The notes beneath the pieces are model-generated. The model was given only the letters and a program-made list of their open reading frames with translations, did not search any database and was not told where the DNA came from. Of a stretch of 49,698 nt of DNA, positions 16,697-26,862 are shown in pieces (the stretch's first letter is position 1; every line of letters begins with the position of its first letter). Source of the stretch: an uncultured Chloroflexota bacterium (GTDB lineage: Bacteria; Chloroflexota; Anaerolineae; Anaerolineales; Anaerolineaceae); contig CADATZ010000030.1 of assembly GCA_902791025.1 (NCBI GenBank), positions 1 to 49,698 on the forward strand, written 5' to 3'. Position numbers and translations under genes: made by a program.

Positions 16697-16772
16697 AGTT
16701 AGGAGTTAGAAGTGAGAAGTCAGGAGTTGTTTTCCTGATCCCTGAATCCTGATCCCTGACTACTAACGCTAA
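16697..16772. repeat. Heptameric short-repeat tract H6 in the ileS leader
   Basis: TTAGGAGTTAGAAGTGAGAA followed by CCTGATCCCTGAATCCTGAT units lies between the T-box terminator and the ileS start. The ribosome binding site GAGAGG at 16775-16780 is outside it. The tract is therefore transcribed only when the T-box reads through. Confidence 0.75.
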
Positions 16773-16787
16773 AAGAGAGGTTATTGA

Positions 16788-19937
<3,150 letters not shown>

Positions 19938-19949
19938 TTGAAATTAATG

Positions 19950-19991
19950 ACAGCGGCACAGCAAATCATTTACGCTGTGCCGCTGTTTTTT
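19950..19991 (+). terminator. Intrinsic terminator of ileS
   Basis: CAGCGGCACAGC (19951-19962) pairs perfectly with GCTGTGCCGCTG (19974-19985), followed by TTTTTTATCTTT. It starts 14 bases after the ileS stop. Confidence 0.95.
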
Positions 19992-20011
19992 ATCTTTGTA
20001 TAGAAAAAAGA

Positions 20012-20062
20012 TGACCGCGAAGCGGTCACCGTATCTGAACTCCAAACTCTGAAATCCGAAAT
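20012..20062. repeat. GACCGC-GAA-GCGGTC hairpin and short repeat tract H7
   Basis: TGACCGC (20012-20018) and GCGGTCA (20022-20028) form a triloop hairpin identical in core to the one at 35596-35612. It is followed by CTGAACTCCAAACTCTGAAA-type units. It lies between the convergent ileS and zinc-ribbon genes. Confidence 0.6.
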
Positions 20063-20069
20063 CTGATTT

Positions 20070-20486
20070 TTATGTTCTTTCAATAAATTTATGTCCGCAT
20101 TTCGGGCAAGTGATCTCGATTTGACCTTTGCCCTTTGGGACGCGGATGGTTACGCCGCACTGCTTGCAGCGATAAAACTTGTGTGTGTTCCGCTGTTCCC
20201 AGCGCTGCTTCCACTGCTTCGGCAGTTTTTTGATCTGTTCCAGTTTTTTGAGAAACCACAGTCGTTCATTGGAACGCTTCAGATGATCACGGGAAAAACT
20301 GCGATAGAGCGAATACCCCAAAGCCACCAGTCCGATCCAGTAAAAGATTGGTTTTCTGGTGATCAGGGTAATGACCCATAAAACGATGAATGTGATATAA
20401 AGCGCATTGTTCAGTTCATCGTTGCCATAACGGCCCTGCATCCAGTAGGCTAATTTGTTTTTGAAGTTTCCCCATAAATTTCTCAT
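20070..20486 (-). CDS. Small membrane protein with C-terminal zinc ribbon
   Basis: 138 residues. Two hydrophobic segments (about 28-40 and 46-60: ALYITFIVLWVITLI, FYWIGLVALGYSLY) are followed by a basic linker with KKLEQIKKLPKQWKQRWEQR. The C-terminus is a zinc ribbon, CKQCGVTIRVPKGKGQ...CPKCGHKF, with four Cys in two C-x2-C pairs. It may place the ribbon on the cytoplasmic face of the membrane. Such proteins are annotated as hypothetical in Firmicutes and Chloroflexota. It stands beside the chaperone cluster but is transcribed away from it. Confidence 0.75.
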   Translation of the reverse strand: MRNLWGNFKNKLAYWMQGRYGNDELNNALYITFIVLWVITLITRKPIFYWIGLVALGYSLYRSFSRDHLKRSNERLWFLKKLEQIKKLPKQWKQRWEQRNTHKFYRCKQCGVTIRVPKGKGQIEITCPKCGHKFIERT

Positions 20487-20621
20487 CTTTGTTTCCTCAT
20501 TCGTGTTTCTGTAATAGTATATTACGTTGTCATTTGTTATTATTTTAGCAAAGCTTCATTATTTTTTTATTAAAATTTAATTAGAATTGAAAAAAGTTTT
20601 TTTTTCGGGCTGTTTTTTTTA

Positions 20622-20627
20622 TATAAT
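20622..20627 (+). promoter_or_regulatory. -10 box candidate for the chaperone cluster
   Basis: TATAAT in ATATAATAATTAG after a long T run. It leaves a leader of about 160 bases that contains a dispersed repeat and a hairpin. No CIRCE element (TTAGCACTC inverted repeat) is seen in 20487-20789, so HrcA control is unlikely. Confidence 0.45.
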
Positions 20628-20655
20628 AATTAGTGGGCAGTTATTCATAGCCAAA

Positions 20656-20736
20656 AGACGCATCACGGAGTACAAGTTTATTTGTGCGGGCTGTATTGAA
20701 GCAAAAAAGCTGTCCACATGTACTCCATCAAAAAGA
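20656..20736. repeat. Dispersed palindromic repeat, copy B
   Basis: It begins GACGCATCACGGAGTACAAG and ends CATGTACTCCATCAAAAAG, the same layout as 8453-8535. Its ends GAGTACA and TGTACTC are inverted. It lies in the leader of the J-domain gene; it is followed by a CCGGCAT/ATGCCGG hairpin (20745-20773) close to the start codon. Confidence 0.65.
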
Positions 20737-20789
20737 AACGGAAACCGGCATCTCCCGTTGAAGGTATGCCGGAGATACCAGAGTGAAAA

Positions 20790-21632
20790 ATGATTGATGA
20801 TCCATATAAAGTCCTTGGCGTGTCCCGGGACGCGACAGAAGACGAAATCAAAAAAGCATACCGCAAGATGGCCAAGCTCTATCATCCTGATCTTCATCCG
20901 GATGACCCGAACGCCAACCAGAAGATGAATGACGTAAACACAGCCTACGACATGCTGATGAACCCGGATAAATATAAGGCGCAGCGTGCCCGGGAAAGTG
21001 CTTACTCCAATTCATCCTACGGACGCTCGTCATATGGCGGTTCGTACAGCGGTTCCTATGGCAATCCTTACGGCAGCTCCTCTCAATCCGGCAGCGGTCA
21101 ATACCGCCGTACCACATATGATGGTGATTACGGTTGGACCGGTGACTTCTTCAATTGGGAAGATATTTTCTTTGGCGGCGCCAGCCCGTACCAAAGCACA
21201 ACGGTCAACAGCAAACCGCAGGCTGAATCCGGAGATTCGGCAGAGATTCGGAATGCCATCAGCTATATCAACGCGGGGAATTACCGCGAGGCGATCGTGA
21301 TATTAACGAAGATTCCCTCCACTGAGCGTAATGCCCGCTGGCACTATCTCAGCGGTCTTGCCAATCACGGTATGGGAAATTCTCCCCGTGATGTGGATAT
21401 GATGCAGCGCGCTGTGCAGATGGATCCCAACAACAGCCTCTACCACAGCCTGCTGAACCAGTACCGGAACAACAGCCGCCAGAGTCCATATAGAACTTAC
21501 ACCTATCGGACCGGTCAGAGTTCCGGCAGCAGCGGACTTGGGCTTCTCAGCAAGATCTTCATCGGCTACCTTGCCATTCAGTTCATCTTCTGGATCTTGA
21601 GAATTTTCCTCGGATTTGGCTTCTATTTCTAA
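20790..21632 (+). CDS. Membrane-anchored J-domain protein
   Basis: 280 residues. The J-domain fills residues 3-68, with the essential HPD at 32-34 (KLYHPDLHPDDP). Then comes a Ser/Gly/Tyr-rich linker (70-120) and a helical TPR-like part (about 148-232: AGNYREAIVILTKIP, MQRAVQMDPNN). The C-terminus is a hydrophobic segment (YLAIQFIFWILRIFLGFGF). There is no G/F plus zinc-finger plus CTD layout, so it is a class C J-protein, likely recruiting the downstream Hsp70 to the membrane. The next gene, an Hsp70, starts 65 bases later. Confidence 0.9.
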   Translation: MIDDPYKVLGVSRDATEDEIKKAYRKMAKLYHPDLHPDDPNANQKMNDVNTAYDMLMNPDKYKAQRARESAYSNSSYGRSSYGGSYSGSYGNPYGSSSQSGSGQYRRTTYDGDYGWTGDFFNWEDIFFGGASPYQSTTVNSKPQAESGDSAEIRNAISYINAGNYREAIVILTKIPSTERNARWHYLSGLANHGMGNSPRDVDMMQRAVQMDPNNSLYHSLLNQYRNNSRQSPYRTYTYRTGQSSGSSGLGLLSKIFIGYLAIQFIFWILRIFLGFGFYF

Positions 21633-21697
21633 AATCAATTGCGAGCATGATCACTGAACGATATACATCACGAAAGTAAAGAAAGGTGCGGAAACTC

Positions 21698-23473
21698 ATG
21701 GGTAAAACAATAGGCATTGATCTTGGCACAACAAATTCCTGTATGTCCGTCGTTGAAAACGGACGTCCGATCATCATTCCAAACGATAAAGGAGACCGCA
21801 CGACACCCAGCGTCGTGGCGTTCACAAAAGAGGGCGAACGTCTGGTTGGCGTCGGCGCGGCACGGCAGGCGGCGGTCAATTCGGACCGAACTGTCACCTC
21901 TGTAAAACGGCAGATGGGTACGAACTGGAACATCAATATTGATGGGAAAAAGTTTTCTGCCCAGGAGATCAGCGCTATGATCCTGCGCAAGCTTCGTATG
22001 GATGCGGAGGCTTATCTTGGCGAACCGGTCACGGATGCGATTATCACTGTTCCTGCTTATTTCAATGATATTCAGCGGCAAGCCACCAAGGATGCGGGAA
22101 AAATCGCCGGTTTCAATGTCAAACGTATTATCAACGAACCGACTTCCGCCGCGTTGGCTTATGGACTGGACAATGGTTCCGCTCAAAAAATCATGGTTTA
22201 CGATCTCGGCGGCGGCACTTTTGATGTCTCCATCATCGAAATCGGTGACGGCGTGATCGAAGTTCTGGCGACCAACGGGGACAATCACCTGGGCGGAGAC
22301 GATTTTGACGAACGTATCATGAAATACATGCTGGACGATATCAAAAAGCGGTTTGGGGCAGACATCAGCAAAAACATGACCGCCGTACAGCGTCTCAAGG
22401 AAGCTGCCGAGCAGGCAAAGAAAGAACTTTCTTCCGCAGCAACGACCTCTATCAATCTGCCATATCTTGCGGAAGTCCGCGGGCAGATGATCCATTATGA
22501 CACGACCCTTTCCCGGGCGAAATTCGAAGAACTGATCTATGACCTGATCGAACGCACTGCCCTTCCGGTGCAGAACGCTTTGGACGATGCGGGAATCGCA
22601 CCTTCGGAACTGGGCAAGGTTCTTCTGGTCGGCGGTTCCACGCGTATCCCCGCGGTGCAGGATAAAGTCCGCATGATGACGGGAATCATCCCTTCCAAGA
22701 ATATTAACCCGGATGAATGTGTCGCGCAGGGTGCTGCCATTCAGGGAGATACCCTTTCCGGTGGGAAGATGGAACTGGCGGGTACGACCGGCGGTATTTT
22801 GCTGCTGGATGTAACGCCGCTCAGCCTTTCTATTGAAACGGTTGGCGGTGTGGCGACCCGGTTGGTGGAACGCAATTCTACCCTGCCGATCCATTATTCA
22901 CAGGTCTTTTCCACTGTCGCGCCATTCCAGAGCTCGGTGGATATCCATGTGCTGCAGGGTGAACGCCCCATGGCGGCGGATAACAAGACGATTGGTAAAT
23001 TCCGTCTCAACGGGATCAAACGCGCTCCGGCGGGTGTGCCTCAGATCGAAGTGACTTTCGATATCGACGCCAACGGCATTCTGACCGTTTCCGCACGGGA
23101 CCTGGATACCGGCAAACAGCAGTCTATCACCATTACCGCTAACGATCGTATGTCCGACGCGGAGATCAATGCCGCCATCCATGACGCGGAAATGTATGCC
23201 TCACAGGACCAGTTCCGCAGAGATACCTTCGCGGCTCTCTCTGAAGCAGGAACGCTGATTGGCAAGGTGGACAATGCGCTGCACAACGCGCCGAAGGATT
23301 TTGACAAGGATGAAAAGAAACGGGTGAAATCCGACCTGGATGAGCTGCGCAAGCTGGTCACAAAGATGAAGCCGGAAAACATGACGGAATCGGACCTCTC
23401 CGAGGTTCGCAATGCGGTGAAGCGGCTGGAGGAGTCTTCCGCCAACATTCGTTCCGCGGCGGGAATTTCTTAG
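21698..23473 (+). CDS. Hsp70 chaperone (DnaK-type paralogue)
   Basis: 591 residues. It starts GKTIGIDLGTTNSCMSVVENG, with the ATPase phosphate loops VYDLGGGTFDVSI and LVGGSTRIPAVQ and the substrate domain with DIDANGILTVSARD. The nucleotide-binding domain lacks the roughly 24-residue segment of proteobacterial DnaK, as in Gram-positive forms. The lid is short and there is no acidic C-terminal tail. I start at ATG 21698 because AAAGGTG sits nine bases before it. It is probably not the housekeeping DnaK: grpE and hrcA are absent and the partners are unusual. Refolding or unfolding in concert with the cluster AAA+ protein is inferred. Confidence 0.9.
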   Translation: MGKTIGIDLGTTNSCMSVVENGRPIIIPNDKGDRTTPSVVAFTKEGERLVGVGAARQAAVNSDRTVTSVKRQMGTNWNINIDGKKFSAQEISAMILRKLRMDAEAYLGEPVTDAIITVPAYFNDIQRQATKDAGKIAGFNVKRIINEPTSAALAYGLDNGSAQKIMVYDLGGGTFDVSIIEIGDGVIEVLATNGDNHLGGDDFDERIMKYMLDDIKKRFGADISKNMTAVQRLKEAAEQAKKELSSAATTSINLPYLAEVRGQMIHYDTTLSRAKFEELIYDLIERTALPVQNALDDAGIAPSELGKVLLVGGSTRIPAVQDKVRMMTGIIPSKNINPDECVAQGAAIQGDTLSGGKMELAGTTGGILLLDVTPLSLSIETVGGVATRLVERNSTLPIHYSQVFSTVAPFQSSVDIHVLQGERPMAADNKTIGKFRLNGIKRAPAGVPQIEVTFDIDANGILTVSARDLDTGKQQSITITANDRMSDAEINAAIHDAEMYASQDQFRRDTFAALSEAGTLIGKVDNALHNAPKDFDKDEKKRVKSDLDELRKLVTKMKPENMTESDLSEVRNAVKRLEESSANIRSAAGIS

Positions 23474-23544
23474 CTTGCTGGTAAATGTTCTGTAATAAAA
23501 ATAAATGTTTTATAAAGAGACTGCTTTTACAGTTTTCATTGTAA

Positions 23545-23550
23545 TATAAT
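23545..23550 (+). promoter_or_regulatory. -10 box (TATAAT) just before the TPR gene, possibly leaderless
   Basis: TATAAT ends six bases before ATG 23557 and no ribosome binding site is present (AGTGGC). Transcription from here would begin at about the start codon, as proposed for the gene at 401. An internal promoter would let genes 23557-29959 be expressed apart from the J-domain and Hsp70 genes. Confidence 0.4.
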
Positions 23551-23556
23551 AGTGGC

Positions 23557-24879
23557 ATGTATTTAAAAGGTTCTTCATATAATTACAGCTCCAAACGGAA
23601 GCGTTCCAGTCCGATCCGGATCCTGATCCTGATGGCATTGGTTGGTGTCGGATTGTATTATGCTATTAACATCGTCCCGCATACTGACCCGCTGTTCATT
23701 CCCACTTCCACGCCGACCACGGCGCCGGAAGCCTACCTCAATCAGGCGGAACAGCTCTATTCCGAAGGCCGTATTTCCCGTGCTATTGAAATGTACCAGC
23801 AGGCCATCAATTCCGACCCGAAGAACATCAACACCTATATCGCCCTGGCTAAGCTGCAGGTCTTCAATGGGCAGTATTCTGAGGCCCTGACCAATGCGGA
23901 AAACGCCATTCTGCTGAACCCCAATAATGCGGAAGCGCACGCGGTGCGCGGCTGGGCTATCGGGATGCAGGGCAACTATCTTGACGCGCAAACTGCTTTC
24001 AACCGAGCAAAAGAACTGAACCCGAACCTTGCCCTGGCTTACGCCTATCAGACCGAGGTTCTGGTGGAACAGATCAACGCTGGGGAAGACCGGCTGGATA
24101 CCCTGACGCAGGCGACGGAAAACTCCCGTCAGGCTATCAATCTCGGGAACACGCTGATGGAAGCCCATCGTGCTCGCGGTCTGCTGCTGGAAATTACCGG
24201 GAACTACGAAGAAGCTGTCACCGAATTCCAGATCGCTATTGCCATCAACCCCAATATCGCGGACCTTTACCTGGCGTTGGGCCGTGCCTACCGTGCCAAT
24301 GGGATGGACACGGAAGCCATCACCGCGTTTGAACGTGCATCCACACTTAACCCGTATGATCCGTGGGCGCCGTATTACATCTCGCGAACCTATGCCAGCA
24401 ATGGTGAATACACCAAAGCTATTCAGCAGGGTGAGGATGCCATTGAGCTTAACCCGTCTGAGACCCAATTCTACTGGAACCTAGGAACGCAGTATTACCG
24501 CTCCGGAGATTATGCCAAAGCATTGGACTACTTCCGTATTTCCATTCAGGGCGGAATCGGACAGGACGGTGCGGTCGTGCGAGGAATTCCTCTTTCCTAT
24601 GACAACCGTGTGCCGGAACTTTATTATATGTATGGGCTGATCCTTGCCCGGTCCGGGCAGTGCCAGGAAGCGGCGGAAGTTGTCCGTCTGCTCACGCAAG
24701 GAGTTCCGGATGATGCCACGGCTGTACTGAACGCGGAATATATGACCGAAGTCTGTAAAAATGGAGATTTCGATATCGTCCTGATTTCCTCCCCGACAGA
24801 AGAACCTTCAGCCGCTGAAGAAACGGAAGAGGGTGAGGGAGATGACGCTATGATTGAAAACAATTACCGTGAAGGATAA
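23557..24879 (+). CDS. Membrane-anchored TPR-repeat protein
   Basis: 440 residues. A short basic N-terminus is followed by one membrane helix (21-40, ILILMALVGVGLYYAINIVP) and then roughly ten TPR units from about residue 56 to 390. They are recognisable by A-x-x-x-Y-x-x-A-I and N-P spacing, e.g. GRISRAIEMYQQAINSDPKN and YEEAVTEFQIAIAINPNI. The tail (about 410-440) is strongly acidic. TPR arrays serve as docking scaffolds. By topology the repeats are most likely on the outer face of the membrane, but an inside orientation cannot be excluded. The AAA+ gene starts five bases after its stop. Confidence 0.88.
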   Translation: MYLKGSSYNYSSKRKRSSPIRILILMALVGVGLYYAINIVPHTDPLFIPTSTPTTAPEAYLNQAEQLYSEGRISRAIEMYQQAINSDPKNINTYIALAKLQVFNGQYSEALTNAENAILLNPNNAEAHAVRGWAIGMQGNYLDAQTAFNRAKELNPNLALAYAYQTEVLVEQINAGEDRLDTLTQATENSRQAINLGNTLMEAHRARGLLLEITGNYEEAVTEFQIAIAINPNIADLYLALGRAYRANGMDTEAITAFERASTLNPYDPWAPYYISRTYASNGEYTKAIQQGEDAIELNPSETQFYWNLGTQYYRSGDYAKALDYFRISIQGGIGQDGAVVRGIPLSYDNRVPELYYMYGLILARSGQCQEAAEVVRLLTQGVPDDATAVLNAEYMTEVCKNGDFDIVLISSPTEEPSAAEETEEGEGDDAMIENNYREG

Positions 24880-24884
24880 AACTG

Positions 24885-26417
24885 ATGGAATTTATCAAAG
24901 AAGTTGATCTCAACCTGCGCAGCAAAGCCACCCTGATCCTCGTTGTTTCAACCGAAGAGGAACGAATCACGGACGATTTGAAAACGCTCTGCCGCAGTAC
25001 GGAGCGGAACTGTATCGGTTGGGATCTCGCGGAAGGCTTTACAACACTGGTCGGGAAAACCGCGGTAAGCGGCGGACGCGACCCTTTGAGCGTGCTTGAG
25101 CAGATCGATAAAGCCGATGCGGATGAGGCAGCTCTGTTTATTCTTCATGATTATCACGAATGCTGGGACAATCCGAATGTCAAACGCAAACTGCGCGGGC
25201 TGGCCCGGAAACTGAAATATACGCGGAAATCGATCCTTATCACTGCTCCGGCTGCGGAAATCCCGTCGGAGCTGATCAATGAATGTGTGGTGATGGATTA
25301 TCCGCTGCCCAATATCAGCACACTGGAAGCGGTGCTGGATAAGCTTCGGCTCACACCGGGTGTCAGCATCACGCTCAGCCCCTCGGGTAAAGAAAAGCTG
25401 CTCCAGGCAGCGCTGGGGCTCACAGCCTCTCAGGCGCAGCGGGTCTTCGCCAAAGCGATCGTTTCTGACGGGAAGCTCAGCGACGCTGATATTGACTTTG
25501 TCATGCGGGAAAAAAAGCAGCTCATCCGTGACATTGAAGCACTGGAGTTCACAGAAGCCTCTGAAACGCCGGAAACAGTCGGTGGATTGGGCGAACTGAA
25601 ACACTGGCTGAACCTGCGTGAAAAGGCTTTCAGCAGCGAGGCAAGAGCCTACGGTCTGCCCGCGCCGAAGGGAATTGCCCTCATCGGGATCCCGGGGACC
25701 GGGAAAAGCCTGACCGCAAAAATGATCAGCCGCCTTTGGCATCTGCCGTTGATCCGGCTGGATGTTGGAGCGCTTTTCGGTTCCCTGGTTGGCGAATCGG
25801 AAGAGCGTGTCCGCCGGGCGCTTTCTGTGGTGGAGATCATCGCTCCCTGTATTTTGTGGATCGATGAGCTGGAAAAGGCCCTTTCCCATGGCGGTTTGGA
25901 CAGCGGGACCAGCACCCGGGTCTTTGGGAATATTCTGACCTGGATGCAGGAAAAATCCGCACCGGTCTTTGTGGTTGCCACAGCCAATGACGTCACCGCG
26001 CTGCCGCCGGAACTGCTGCGGCGGGGCCGCTTTGATGAAATATTCTTCCTTGACCTGCCGACTGAGCAGGAACGCAGGGAAATCTTCGAAGTACATATTC
26101 TGAAACGAGCCCGTCTTCCGGAGATGTTTGATCTGGATAAGCTCGCAAAAGCCTCCCGCGGTTATGTCGGTTCCGAAATCGAACAGGCTGTGATTGATGC
26201 GATGTATATCGGTTTTAATGATCAGGAGCGTGAGTTTACCACTGAAGATATTCTTCATGCGCTCAAGCATCAGGTGCCGCTTTCCGTTTCCCAGCGGGAG
26301 CAGATCGAAAAACTGCGCAGCTGGCTCCGTGAAGGCCGGGCACAATCCGCGTCCTTCTCCGACGCTGCCGATGCTGAATCTCAATTTGTTCCATTACAAT
26401 TAGAAGTCAGGAGTTAG
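24885..26417 (+). CDS. Ycf46-like AAA+ ATPase
   Basis: 510 residues. The N-terminal 230 residues resemble the domain in front of Ycf46-type ATPases, beginning with LILVVSTEEERITDDL and then RGLARKLKYTRKSILITAPA. The AAA+ core follows: Walker A GIPGTGKS (268-275), Walker B ILWIDE (323-328), sensor 1 VATAND (364-369), and the arginine-finger region LLRRGRFDE (377-385). There is no protease domain, so it is an unfoldase or remodelling enzyme rather than FtsH. In cyanobacteria Ycf46 is plastid-conserved and has been linked to carbon-uptake regulation. The last residues LEVRS and the TAG stop are encoded by repeat tract H8. Confidence 0.88.
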   Translation: MEFIKEVDLNLRSKATLILVVSTEEERITDDLKTLCRSTERNCIGWDLAEGFTTLVGKTAVSGGRDPLSVLEQIDKADADEAALFILHDYHECWDNPNVKRKLRGLARKLKYTRKSILITAPAAEIPSELINECVVMDYPLPNISTLEAVLDKLRLTPGVSITLSPSGKEKLLQAALGLTASQAQRVFAKAIVSDGKLSDADIDFVMREKKQLIRDIEALEFTEASETPETVGGLGELKHWLNLREKAFSSEARAYGLPAPKGIALIGIPGTGKSLTAKMISRLWHLPLIRLDVGALFGSLVGESEERVRRALSVVEIIAPCILWIDELEKALSHGGLDSGTSTRVFGNILTWMQEKSAPVFVVATANDVTALPPELLRRGRFDEIFFLDLPTEQERREIFEVHILKRARLPEMFDLDKLAKASRGYVGSEIEQAVIDAMYIGFNDQEREFTTEDILHALKHQVPLSVSQREQIEKLRSWLREGRAQSASFSDAADAESQFVPLQLEVRS

Positions 26418-26462
26418 CCGGTAGAAGCCAGAAGCTGCTGCGTAATTGATTCTGACTTCTCA
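26402..26462. repeat. Heptameric short-repeat tract H8
   Basis: AGAAGTCAGGAGTTAGCCGG runs from the end of the AAA+ gene, and about 25 bases on its partial complement GATTCTGACTTCTCAC closes the tract. It encodes the last residues and the stop of the AAA+ protein and separates that gene from the DUF1257 gene. Confidence 0.7.
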
Positions 26463-26472
26463 CATATTGATT

Positions 26473-26853
26473 ATGTCCCATATTTCCGTCATGAAAATTG
26501 CCTTTGCCGACAAAGACCTGCTGAAGCAGGCTCTTGCTGATCTTGGATATGAGATCGAGGAAGGCGAAGAACTGCATATCACCGATGGCGTCAAGTCTGT
26601 CAAGGTTGATTTTCTCGTCAAGGTTCCCTATACCGAATCCATCGGCTTCCGCAAAGGGAAAAACGGCTGGCAGCTCACCGCTGATTGGTTCCGCGTAAAT
26701 ATGGATCGCAAGACTTTTGAAAACCGGCTCAAGCAGCAGTATGCGTACCGTTCCGTGATGCAATCCCTCGGTAATCAGGGCTTTCTGGTTACGGAAGAGG
26801 TTCGAGACGAAAAGCAACAGATCCACCTTGTTCTGCGCCGGACGCAGTTCTGA
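26473..26853 (+). CDS. Ycf35/DUF1257-family protein
   Basis: 126 residues starting MSHISVMKIAFADKDLLKQA, the characteristic MSH opening of Ycf35/DUF1257 proteins. It continues with LADLGYEIEEGEELHITDG, then IGFRKGKNGWQLTADWF and the basic ENRLKQQYAYRSVMQSL segment. The function is unknown; the family is kept in cyanobacteria, plastids, planctomycetes and Chloroflexota, often beside Ycf46-like ATPases. I use ATG 26473, where the family starts; an upstream in-frame start would read through repeat tract H8. No ribosome binding site is clear. Confidence 0.88.
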   Translation: MSHISVMKIAFADKDLLKQALADLGYEIEEGEELHITDGVKSVKVDFLVKVPYTESIGFRKGKNGWQLTADWFRVNMDRKTFENRLKQQYAYRSVMQSLGNQGFLVTEEVRDEKQQIHLVLRRTQF

Positions 26854-26862
26854 GAGGGTGCG

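Noticed and set aside
21698..23473. Calling the Hsp70 the housekeeping dnaK
   Set aside because: grpE, hrcA and a canonical dnaJ are absent, the lid is short and there is no CIRCE element, so I describe it as a DnaK-type paralogue.
24885..26417. FtsH-type protease
   Set aside because: The AAA+ core is similar in general motifs, but there is no membrane segment and no C-terminal HExxH protease domain.
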